Assembly: GCA_020852155.1 (NCBI GenBank)
Contig: JADZBJ010000215.1
Span: forward strand, 1 to 19,665
Length of the DNA: 19,665 bases
From: Saprospiraceae bacterium
Lineage (GTDB): Bacteria; Bacteroidota; Bacteroidia; Chitinophagales; Saprospiraceae
Direction: 5' to 3'
Position 1 is the stretch's first letter. Every line of letters starts with the position of its first letter. The position numbers and the translations under genes were made by a program. Of the stretch, positions 1 through 6,609 are shown one piece after another. Under the pieces are notes generated by a model. It saw nothing but the letters and a program-made list of their open reading frames with translations, was not told the origin of the DNA and made no database searches.

Positions 1-1
1 A

Positions 2-436
2 ACGCAAATCGCCCTGAATACACAGCTGGGCGACCCTGAAGCGCAGCATTTCCTGCTCAAGCGATACAACATGCAATTTCTGGGCCGCGCCACAGAAAAC
101 GACGCCACAGAACAAATCAGCGGATCAGAATTTCTGGCCGAACTGTCCCGACGCTGGAAGTCGTCGCAGGCACAACAGGTGCAGGATGACGAACCCCTGT
201 CAAAAGCCTCCATCCGCCGCTGGGTAGAACGCGGTGAAGTGGAAAAAGCCCTCGAAAACCTGCCCAAACTCATCACCGACCCCGAAGACCTCGACATGGT
301 GAGCCTGCTCAGCAATTGGTATATCAACTGGAAACGCGAGTCCGGCAAGGGCGCTGAAGACAGCCGAACCCTTGAAAACCGCTACAACAAGGTGCTCAAC
401 GGCATCCTCGAACAACTCAATAACCTGCCCGAATGA
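2..436 (+). CDS. C-terminal part of a conflict-system protein with an EAD11-like domain (5' end outside window)
   Basis: The frame is open from base 2 with no stop, so the gene starts before the window; the first internal ATG (71) is probably not the start. About 144 residues are visible. The last ~75 (from about base 206) form a small helical domain with the pattern W-x-x-x-G-E-V-E-K-A-L-x-x-L, then LLSNWY and NRYNKVLNGILEQL. This resembles Effector-Associated Domain 11 (EAD11), a death-like adaptor domain that links effectors to NTPases in bacterial conflict systems. The preceding part (GDPEAQHFLLKRYN and after) is not recognised, so the effector type is unknown. The stop codon overlaps the next start as ATGA (433-436), implying translational coupling to the NTPase. 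Seen: open frame, overlap, motif pattern. Inferred: the EAD11 assignment, made from remembered family features without a profile search. Confidence 0.7.
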   Translation, partial: TQIALNTQLGDPEAQHFLLKRYNMQFLGRATENDATEQISGSEFLAELSRRWKSSQAQQVQDDEPLSKASIRRWVERGEVEKALENLPKLITDPEDLDMVSLLSNWYINWKRESGKGAEDSRTLENRYNKVLNGILEQLNNLPE

Positions 437-2082
437 ACGCCACGCAAAACCTTCGATACCCTGGCGTTCGACCTTTTGAACGCAACGAGCGGCACTTGTT
501 TTTCGGGCGCGCCCGTGACATCGCAGACCTGTACGACCTGGTGCTGCTGGAAAAACTGCTCGTATTGTTCGGTAAATCCGGTTACGGTAAAAGTTCGCTC
601 CTTAAAGCGGGCATTCTGCCGTTGTTCACCGACTTTGCCGCCGATGCGCATTCGCAATACAAACCGATTGAAGTGCGCTTTGGCAGCTACCTGGAAGGCC
701 GGTCGTTTGCGCCTTTTGAAGCCACCATCAATACGCTGACCAAGGAGCTACAACCCTTCACGGATGCCGATTTTCTGAATGCCTGGTTCAAAGACAAATC
801 GTCGTTGTGGTGGGAAATCAAGAGACGGCAAAACAAGGATCAATATCGTTTTTTGCTGGTTTTTGACCAGTTTGAGGAGTTTTTTACCTATCCTGCCGAC
901 ATGCAGGATGCATTTGCTACCCGTTTGGCCGAAGCCCTGTATGAACTCACGCCGCAGGCTATTCGTACGGTCGCTTCCGATAATTTCACGCCCGAACAAC
1001 GCGATTTTTTGGCTACGCCTTTCGATCTGAAAGTCGTATTTTCCATTCGTGCCGACCGATTGAGTTTGCTGGACAGCCTGAAAACAAAACTGCCGGCCAT
1101 CCTCAACAAACGTTACGAACTGAAAGCCCTGGACGAAAAACAGGCTCGGTCAGCCATCGTGCGTCCTGCCTTGCTGTCGCCTGAAGAAGGAAATTTCAGC
1201 ACACCGGCGTTCTCATTCCAGCCTGTTGCCCTCGATCAGATCATTGACGAATTATCGGACGAAAAAACCGGGCGCATCGAAGCATTTCAGCTACAGGTCG
1301 TTTGTCAATACCTGGAAAAACAGGTTCAAAAAGGACTTATTGCCGACCGCGACGACGATCAGCAACCCGATATTTACCCGGAAGACCTCCCGAATTTTGA
1401 AACTGTTTTTGAAGATTATTACAAGGATAAATTAGAAGAACTTTCCATCAAGGATGCCGCGGCCGCACGAATCCTGATTGAAGACGGTCTGCTGTTTGTC
1501 AATGATGCCACCGGCGAAGCGCGTCGTTTGAGCAAAGACCCCGGCGAACTCGTTCAAACCTACCAGCGGCAAGGTGTTACACCTGACCTGTTGCAAAAAC
1601 TCGAATCCACTTACCTGCTCAGGCGTGAAGCCAACAGTGTGGGTGGTTATAACTACGAGATCAGCCACGATACGCTCATTGCGCCCATCACCAAAAGCCG
1701 CGAGTTGCGCCGCCGCGAAGAGGAGCGCCAGAAAGCGTCAAGACGCGCCCGGCAGTCTTTCCTGGTCGTCCTGGCTTCTGTGCTCTCCATGATTGGCGCA
1801 GTTGTATTGGCCTTGTGGGCGATCAAACAACGCGACATCGCCGAAGAAAGCCTGAAACAAATTCAGGCTGAGCGCGCCGTCCGCGAAAGACTTGAGTTTA
1901 AATCCAAACGCCAGGACGCTGCCAATTTCATGGCGGTGAACTACTGCGAACTGACCATCCGAACGCTGGCAGATATGGATTCCATCGTCGTCCGACACCC
2001 TGAATTGCAGCCCGAACTGGACAGTTTTAAAGTCGAGGTCAATCGCTCTTGTAATCTGATGCGTTACAGACAACAACAATAA
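433..2082 (+). CDS. Membrane-anchored nSTAND1-type P-loop NTPase
   Basis: A 549-residue STAND-like NTPase. It opens with the typical nSTAND1 lead-in (YPGVRPFERNERHLFFGR), then Walker A GKSGYGKS (residues 47-54) and a Walker B strand RFLLVFDQFEEF (139-150). A helical/winged region follows (ISHDTLIAP near residue 414), then a basic, charged segment and one transmembrane helix (about 443-464). The arginine-rich stretch just before the helix predicts the NTPase in the cytoplasm and the ~85-residue tail in the periplasm. Such proteins often carry WD40, TPR or FGE sensor repeats after the helix; here the tail is short, and a sensor-like module is encoded by the next gene. It overlaps the upstream gene by 4 bases and is 11 bases before the downstream one, so an operon is likely. 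STAND proteins act as NTP-driven switches that oligomerise on sensing a trigger; the trigger here is unknown. Confidence 0.88.
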   Translation: MNATQNLRYPGVRPFERNERHLFFGRARDIADLYDLVLLEKLLVLFGKSGYGKSSLLKAGILPLFTDFAADAHSQYKPIEVRFGSYLEGRSFAPFEATINTLTKELQPFTDADFLNAWFKDKSSLWWEIKRRQNKDQYRFLLVFDQFEEFFTYPADMQDAFATRLAEALYELTPQAIRTVASDNFTPEQRDFLATPFDLKVVFSIRADRLSLLDSLKTKLPAILNKRYELKALDEKQARSAIVRPALLSPEEGNFSTPAFSFQPVALDQIIDELSDEKTGRIEAFQLQVVCQYLEKQVQKGLIADRDDDQQPDIYPEDLPNFETVFEDYYKDKLEELSIKDAAAARILIEDGLLFVNDATGEARRLSKDPGELVQTYQRQGVTPDLLQKLESTYLLRREANSVGGYNYEISHDTLIAPITKSRELRRREEERQKASRRARQSFLVVLASVLSMIGAVVLALWAIKQRDIAEESLKQIQAERAVRERLEFKSKRQDAANFMAVNYCELTIRTLADMDSIVVRHPELQPELDSFKVEVNRSCNLMRYRQQQ

Positions 2083-2093
2083 CCACCCGCCTT

Positions 2094-4574
2094 ATGATAC
2101 GCTGGATTCTGCTCATCATCATCACGATACCGCTGGCCGGAAGCGCTCAGACTGACTGTGGCGAATATTATACGAAATTACTGACCGAAGCAAAGGGCCA
2201 TTTCGAAAATGGTTACTATCGCCAGGCCTATGAAGAATACCGCGCCGCCAGGGGATGCAAAGGCGCTAATCTGGCGCTGATTGATAAACAAATGGATGCT
2301 GCGATGCGGGGTGTGGAGCAACAACGCCTGGAAGCAAAGAAAAGTGAGGAAAAAGCAATAGCGGCTACCGAAGCCGCCCAAAAAGCTATTATGGCACAAG
2401 CTTATGCGCAAATGGCCCTTGAATTTGCGCTAAAAGAAGCACGAATGGCGCGTGATAGCGCACAAGCGCTGCAAAGGCACTCCGATAGTCTGGCGCAAGC
2501 CTTCGAACGACAATTCGTAGAATTACAAAACGCCAACAAGGAAAGAATCGTCCGATTGCTTGGTCAATCCAAGGGTTACCTGATTCGTATGGAATATGAC
2601 TCAGCCTACATGGTTTGTCAGGTCATTTACGGCATTCCGGAAGGTTACAAAAGCGGCGGCCAGTTGTTGTACGAACTGCTGTTTTACTTCAATGAAAGCG
2701 AACAGCGCGAACAGGCGCGCAATGCCCTGCAAATGTTGCCCGAAAAAACAACGGATTATAGCCGCGAAGGCATTCGAAAATTCTTGAAAAAGTGGAATAC
2801 AGAATGGTGGACCGATTGTATGAGCCGGTATTATCCCTTAACCGTACCCGTGCAGGGCGGCTATTTTCTGATGGGCGCCGAAACGGTACGCGACAATAAA
2901 ACCGATCAGGATGCCCCTTTACATTATGAAGCGGTCAAGTCATTTCAGATCGGCACAACAGAATTGACCAACCGACAATACCAGTTATTTGCCAAAGCCA
3001 AATTGCGCCTCGAATGGTTTGATCGCCTAAAAGCCGATCAGACAGCCGATCATCCGGCGGGGCATATTACCTGGTTTGATGCCCTGAATTACCTCAACTG
3101 GATCAGCCTGCAACACGACATGAATCCCTGTTATGAATTCAGGGATACCGTCATCAATAAAATCGAACCCGGCGGCGCGGCCAGTCCGACTAAATTCACG
3201 CTGGTACGCATTAACCCAAAGGCAAACGGCTTCAGGCTGCCGACCGAAGTTGAATGGGAATACGCAGCGCGCGGCGGCCAGCAATCTCAACACTACCGAC
3301 TTGCCGGAGGCCGGGAATACAAAGATGTGGCTGGCGAAAAAGGCAAACACCTGATCGTGGGGCAATTCCTGCCCAACGAACTGGGCTTGTACGACATGAC
3401 CGGAAGTCAGGCGGAATGGTGCTGGGACGAGTATAAACTGATCAATATCAACGACAATACCCGGAGATCTTATCTTGAAAAAGAAGGCCCGCAACAGGCC
3501 CGCGTGAATCGCGGCGGCAATTTCAAAGAAGGTTTCAGGTACGGTGAATTGTCGCAACGCGATATGCTCAACGCCGAATTCGTCACCGACGAAATGGGTT
3601 TCCGGGTTGTCAGGCCATACCCTGATAGCCTGGTAAAAAAGGAGCCGCAAACCTTGCCCGTTTATCCAAATGGAATGGCGGCCTTGAGTAATTTTGTTTT
3701 CAAGGAGTTCGTCATGAGTGCCGACGACCTCAAAAAATTGAATTCCATTGCTAAAAATGCCAGTTTTACACCGTTGGGGGCAGAATTCTGGGTAGAGCCG
3801 GACGGAACAATATCTTCCATTTCGTTTCAACATTTCTGGAGAAACACCTTGCGAAACGAGGATCAGTCCGAATTTCAAAAAGTCATGGAGGACGTCGGGC
3901 AGCGCCTGTTTCGCAAAATGCCCAAATGGAAACCAGCGCTTGTTAATGGCACTCCGGTGCGGGCAAAAGTCAAATTGTTATTAGCCAGACAAGGGCAGGT
4001 GATCAACCGCATCACTATTTACGAAAATTACGCTTACGGCCTTGAATTCCCGATTTTCTTTAACCAGTCCTTTTTACTGGGCCCAATTGGAAAGCATCTT
4101 TCCGGCGGTCCGGGCCTTAGTATTGGCGTTTCAGGATTGTTGGAAGACTCTCCAATACCAAGGGGTTTGGGCCTTTTCTACACCATCAACTACACAAGGG
4201 TGGACAGTCCTTTTTCTGTTAACGGGACGACCTGGGGCAATGACCGGAAATCAAAACTGCAACAGTTCGGCGCATTCATGACGCAAAGCTGGATTGAACG
4301 AAAGTACTTCAGCATTTCGCCCATGGCAAAAATCAGTTATATCTGGCATCAGCCCCGGAAGCAACTGGCAACCGATTCCGGTTTAGGTATTGGATCAAAT
4401 GGCGTTAGCGCAGGTACGGGCATTGACGGATTTTTGTTTTATGGAGAAAGCCCCAACCTGAACCTTCATTGCCTCCGTTTTCGACTGACAGCCGACTATG
4501 TTTACATGGATAAACCTCTGCGGGGCTTTATGCTCGGCGCGAACATCGGATATAGCTTGCTTTTTGGCGAGTAA
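2094..4574 (+). CDS. Secreted coiled-coil / FGE-like / TonB_C-like / beta-rich multidomain protein
   Basis: An 826-residue protein with a signal peptide (about 1-18, cleavage near AGSA|QT). Next comes an Ala/Glu/Arg-rich coiled coil (about 75-150) like the linkers found after the membrane helix of nSTAND1 proteins, then a helical stretch. Residues ~246-508 form a formylglycine-generating-enzyme (SUMF/FGE) fold: GGYFLMG, ITWFDALNYLNW, GFRLPTEVEWEYAARGG (379-395), LGLYDMTGSQAEWCWDE, RVNRGGNF (470-477), MGFRVVRP. The catalytic cysteine region after RGG lacks cysteines, so sulfatase-type formylglycine formation is unlikely; a binding role fits better. Residues ~527-632 resemble a TonB C-terminal domain (VEPDGTISSISF, MPKWKPALVNGTPV at 609-622). 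The last ~180 residues alternate like an outer-membrane beta-barrel and end in IGYSLLFGE. Third gene of the operon. The domain calls are firm for FGE, good for TonB_C and tentative for the barrel. Confidence 0.82.
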   Translation: MIRWILLIIITIPLAGSAQTDCGEYYTKLLTEAKGHFENGYYRQAYEEYRAARGCKGANLALIDKQMDAAMRGVEQQRLEAKKSEEKAIAATEAAQKAIMAQAYAQMALEFALKEARMARDSAQALQRHSDSLAQAFERQFVELQNANKERIVRLLGQSKGYLIRMEYDSAYMVCQVIYGIPEGYKSGGQLLYELLFYFNESEQREQARNALQMLPEKTTDYSREGIRKFLKKWNTEWWTDCMSRYYPLTVPVQGGYFLMGAETVRDNKTDQDAPLHYEAVKSFQIGTTELTNRQYQLFAKAKLRLEWFDRLKADQTADHPAGHITWFDALNYLNWISLQHDMNPCYEFRDTVINKIEPGGAASPTKFTLVRINPKANGFRLPTEVEWEYAARGGQQSQHYRLAGGREYKDVAGEKGKHLIVGQFLPNELGLYDMTGSQAEWCWDEYKLININDNTRRSYLEKEGPQQARVNRGGNFKEGFRYGELSQRDMLNAEFVTDEMGFRVVRPYPDSLVKKEPQTLPVYPNGMAALSNFVFKEFVMSADDLKKLNSIAKNASFTPLGAEFWVEPDGTISSISFQHFWRNTLRNEDQSEFQKVMEDVGQRLFRKMPKWKPALVNGTPVRAKVKLLLARQGQVINRITIYENYAYGLEFPIFFNQSFLLGPIGKHLSGGPGLSIGVSGLLEDSPIPRGLGLFYTINYTRVDSPFSVNGTTWGNDRKSKLQQFGAFMTQSWIERKYFSISPMAKISYIWHQPRKQLATDSGLGIGSNGVSAGTGIDGFLFYGESPNLNLHCLRFRLTADYVYMDKPLRGFMLGANIGYSLLFGE

Positions 4575-4612
4575 TTTTATCGTAAAACCTGTTTTAAAAT
4601 ATACTAGTCGTT

Positions 4613-4669
4613 AATAGTGCGAAAGCCCTAAAATATTGGTTATCAATATTTTAGGGCTTTCGCACTATT
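4613..4669. terminator. Perfect 26-bp hairpin between convergent genes
   Basis: The arms 4613-4638 and 4644-4669 are exact reverse complements over 26 bases, with a 5-base loop (gttat). The hairpin lies between the end of the conflict operon (4574) and the end of the opposite-strand beta-barrel gene (4687), so it most likely terminates transcription from both sides. There is no clean T-run on either side, only AT-rich sequence. Confidence 0.85.
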
Positions 4670-4686
4670 TCATTTAAATGGAAAAA

Positions 4687-5313
4687 TTAATCCTTTGGCT
4701 TGTTGTTCCCTTTGTCTTCAGACATCCCGAATTTCAGATTGACCATGCCGAACACGCCCGAAAGGTCTGCGTCTTTGAGGCCAGCCATTTCAACATCGAA
4801 AACACTGCGATAACCGGCTTCAAGGCTCAGGTGAAACCAGCGATATAAATTGATTTCAATACCGGCGCTGGGGCTGACCACAAAAATGCGGTCTTTACCC
4901 ACATCCTTGATTTTCGTGCGCCCGATACCCAGGTCTGTATTGATCACCGGGTGAACGGCCCAATGCGGATTAAGCATATAGCCCAGGTACAGCGAGTGCC
5001 AGTTCAAACGAAGGTTTTGCTCCTTTTCCTGATATTTTACAGGCAAATCGTTGGTTACCCAGTTGAAGTTATAACCAGCCAGAAATTTATGGTTGTATTC
5101 GCTTACCAGGTGGAAGCCCGATATGCTGGAACTGGTGCCGGCCACTTCTCCAAACTCGTGGCGATAGCCGCCCCAGCCGCCAGAATCTTCAATTTTTTTG
5201 TTTTGAAACAAGGTTTTTTCATACTGCGCCTGTGCGGAGAGCACGAAGGTCATCACTAAAAAAATCGGCAAAACCAGCCGAATAACAGGTTGGAAAAAGT
5301 TGGATGGATTCAT
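4687..5313 (-). CDS. Outer-membrane beta-barrel-like protein of unknown function
   Basis: 208 residues from an ATG at 5313; the frame extends two codons further to a TTG at 5319, but the ATG is the more likely start. A signal peptide (about 1-29, cleavage near SAQA|Q) is followed by alternating strands with many aromatic and glycine residues (SLYLGYMLNPHWAVHPVINT, LSLEAGYRSVFD, GVFGMVNLKFGM), typical of small 8-stranded outer-membrane barrels in Bacteroidota. The C-terminus is short and charged (EDKGNNKPKD). No enzyme motif is visible and the ligand is unknown. It converges with the conflict operon and is divergent from the small RNA candidate at 5401. The barrel call rests on strand pattern and signal peptide only. 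Confidence 0.75.
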   Translation of the reverse strand: MNPSNFFQPVIRLVLPIFLVMTFVLSAQAQYEKTLFQNKKIEDSGGWGGYRHEFGEVAGTSSSISGFHLVSEYNHKFLAGYNFNWVTNDLPVKYQEKEQNLRLNWHSLYLGYMLNPHWAVHPVINTDLGIGRTKIKDVGKDRIFVVSPSAGIEINLYRWFHLSLEAGYRSVFDVEMAGLKDADLSGVFGMVNLKFGMSEDKGNNKPKD

Positions 5314-5362
5314 GATCAAATGTTTTATTTAATGTTGGCGAAAATAAATGAGCCGTGTTTTT

Positions 5363-5396
5363 TTGCTAAAATAGCATATACAAAATCTTACCTTTG
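5363..5396 (+). promoter_or_regulatory. Bacteroidota-type promoter for the small RNA
   Basis: A TTG at 5363-5365 and a perfect -7 element TACCTTTG (consensus TAnnTTTG) at 5389-5396 are 23 bases apart, at the upper end of the accepted spacing. A start site a few bases after 5396 falls at about 5401-5403, exactly where the closing stem of the RNA begins. Confidence 0.6.
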
Positions 5397-5400
5397 CTCG

Positions 5401-5590
5401 ACCAACAGGCGCTGATTCTCTGCGGCGACTCGAACACTTTAAATTTTATGGAGGCTCGCCCCCGACTCAAGGAAACAGTTGGCCGTTGACTTGTCCGGCA
5501 AATCAACTGTATGCCCAACTTCGGTAAGGCCCGTCTCGCTTGTCAACTTGGCGAAGTCTGACCAGCACAACCCGGCGCCTGTTGTTTTTA
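5401..5590 (+). ncRNA. Candidate structured small RNA of about 185 nt, possibly 6S-like
   Basis: No protein is apparent here, but the segment looks like one RNA unit. It starts just after a TACCTTTG promoter element. Its first bases (5403-5412, caacaggcgc) pair perfectly with its last (5575-5584, gcgcctgttg), and a TTTTT run follows at 5585-5589. Near the middle, 5475-5481 (acagttg) pairs with 5504-5510 (caactgt), with an inner gccg/cggc stem, leaving about 62 unpaired-looking bases on each side. A terminal closing stem, large symmetric internal loops and an apical hairpin at this length resemble 6S RNA, which mimics an open promoter and binds RNA polymerase; a 6S-Flavo family is known in this phylum. 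Size and context do not suggest tmRNA, RNase P or the short SRP RNA. The structure is seen in sequence; the 6S identity is inference. Confidence 0.6.
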
Positions 5591-6001
5591 TTCTTCCCGC
5601 TTTTCAGCAGAATCTTCTTCCATTTCTTTCAATAAAACCCTCAGCGCCCCGGCTGACAACATAGTTTCAAGCAAGGTAATAAACAGCGAAACCATCATCA
5701 ACAGCAATGCCAGCGCGAACAATATCTTGGCCGCCAGTTGATGCCCGTCATAAATCAGGAACATTGTGACCACACACACCAGAATGCTGCTGATGCCCAT
5801 AATCTGCATCCAGCGTATCAGCCAAAGACGACGCCTGAGCGAACGCAATTGTTTCAATACATGATTGGATTTTTGTTTCTGATAGTCTGATACCAGTTTC
5901 CGAATCAGGTTGGCAATGGCCAGAAACTTATTCGTGTAAGCCAGCATCAACAGCGAAACAGCCGGAAACAACAAAGCCGGCGTTTGTATGGTTAATTCCA
6001 T
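5588..6001 (-). CDS. DUF2721 family membrane protein
   Basis: 137 residues from an ATG at 6001; a TTG 18 codons upstream (6055) keeps the frame open but the family begins near this ATG. The N-terminal ISTPALLFPA-like signature (IQTPALLFPAVSLLMLAYTN) and the LRRRLWLIRWMQIMGISSIL core match DUF2721. There are three hydrophobic segments (about 8-28, 65-85, 90-112) with a basic cytoplasmic loop between the first two and an acidic/charged tail (KEMEEDSAEKREE). The function of the family is not established. Its stop codon (5588-5590) overlaps the T-run ending the small RNA on the other strand. It is divergent from aroQ with 53 bases between starts, so the two may share a control region. Confidence 0.85.
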   Translation of the reverse strand: MELTIQTPALLFPAVSLLMLAYTNKFLAIANLIRKLVSDYQKQKSNHVLKQLRSLRRRLWLIRWMQIMGISSILVCVVTMFLIYDGHQLAAKILFALALLLMMVSLFITLLETMLSAGALRVLLKEMEEDSAEKREE

Positions 6002-6054
6002 AATTTTATAACCTTGAAATCTATTGAACAACAATATTACGCCAACTTTGTGCA

Positions 6055-6474
6055 ATGAATATCTGGATAATTAATGGCCCTAACCTCAACCTGCTCGGAC
6101 GCCGCGAGCCGGAAATCTATGGAACACGCACTTTCGAGGCGTTTTTTGAGGAATTGACCACCGAATTTAACCATATCACGCTGCATTATTTCCAGAGCAA
6201 TCACGAAGGCGAACTGATTGACAAACTACATGAAATCGGCTTTTCCGCCGATGGCATCATCCTCAACGCCGGCGCATTCACACATACTTCCATTGCCCTG
6301 GGCGATGCCATCGCCGCCATCCAGACGCCCGTGGTCGAAGTACATATCAGCAATGTGCACCGCCGTGAAACATTCAGACACCATTCCTGGTTGTCTGCCC
6401 CCGCCGCCGGCCAAATCGTCGGTCTCGGCCTCACGGGATACAAACTCGCTATCCGTTATTTTCTTGAAAAGTAA
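6055..6474 (+). CDS. aroQ: Type II 3-dehydroquinate dehydratase
   Basis: A 139-residue enzyme of the shikimate pathway that converts 3-dehydroquinate to 3-dehydroshikimate by the type II (trans, enolate) mechanism in the cytoplasm, as a dodecamer in characterised members. Family motifs are all present: INGPNLNLLGRREPEIYG with catalytic Tyr22, LNAGAFTHTS (Asn71 and following), VEVHISNVHRRE with catalytic His97, and Arg108 in FRHHS. The length matches the family. A weak -7-like element (CAACTTTG, 6043-6050) ends only four bases before the ATG, so a leaderless transcript is possible. It is followed after 135 bases by a TrpE-like gene that uses chorismate, the end product of this pathway. Confidence 0.97.
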   Translation: MNIWIINGPNLNLLGRREPEIYGTRTFEAFFEELTTEFNHITLHYFQSNHEGELIDKLHEIGFSADGIILNAGAFTHTSIALGDAIAAIQTPVVEVHISNVHRRETFRHHSWLSAPAAGQIVGLGLTGYKLAIRYFLEK

Positions 6475-6546
6475 ATCCGGGTTTAATTGATTTCCCTTGA
6501 ATTTCAATGATTTATTAGCGCGAGTCGTTCAAAAATGCTTCGATAC

Positions 6547-6578
6547 TTGCATAATCCGGAAATGTTTTTGAATCTTTG
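6547..6578 (+). promoter_or_regulatory. Likely promoter of the trpE-like gene
   Basis: A TTG at 6547-6549 and AATCTTTG at 6571-6578 (one mismatch to TAnnTTTG) are separated by 21 bases, within the range for Bacteroidota promoters. The predicted start is about 25-28 bases before the ATG at 6610. This suggests the gene can be transcribed independently of aroQ. Confidence 0.45.
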
Positions 6579-6609
6579 CACTGTTGTACCAGTACGATAA
6601 TACAAAAAC

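Noticed and set aside
2830..3620. Active formylglycine-generating enzyme for sulfatases
   Set aside because: The cysteines expected after the RGG motif are absent, no sulfatase is nearby, and the context is an NTPase conflict-type operon.
3027..3878. Long open frame on the minus strand (283 codons)
   Set aside because: It lies wholly within the FGE-like gene on the opposite strand, which has clear domains; the reverse frame has no recognisable motif.
5401..5590. tmRNA, RNase P RNA or SRP RNA
   Set aside because: tmRNA and RNase P RNA are much longer and their conserved words are not seen; the phylum's SRP RNA is shorter and its tetraloop helix is not evident.
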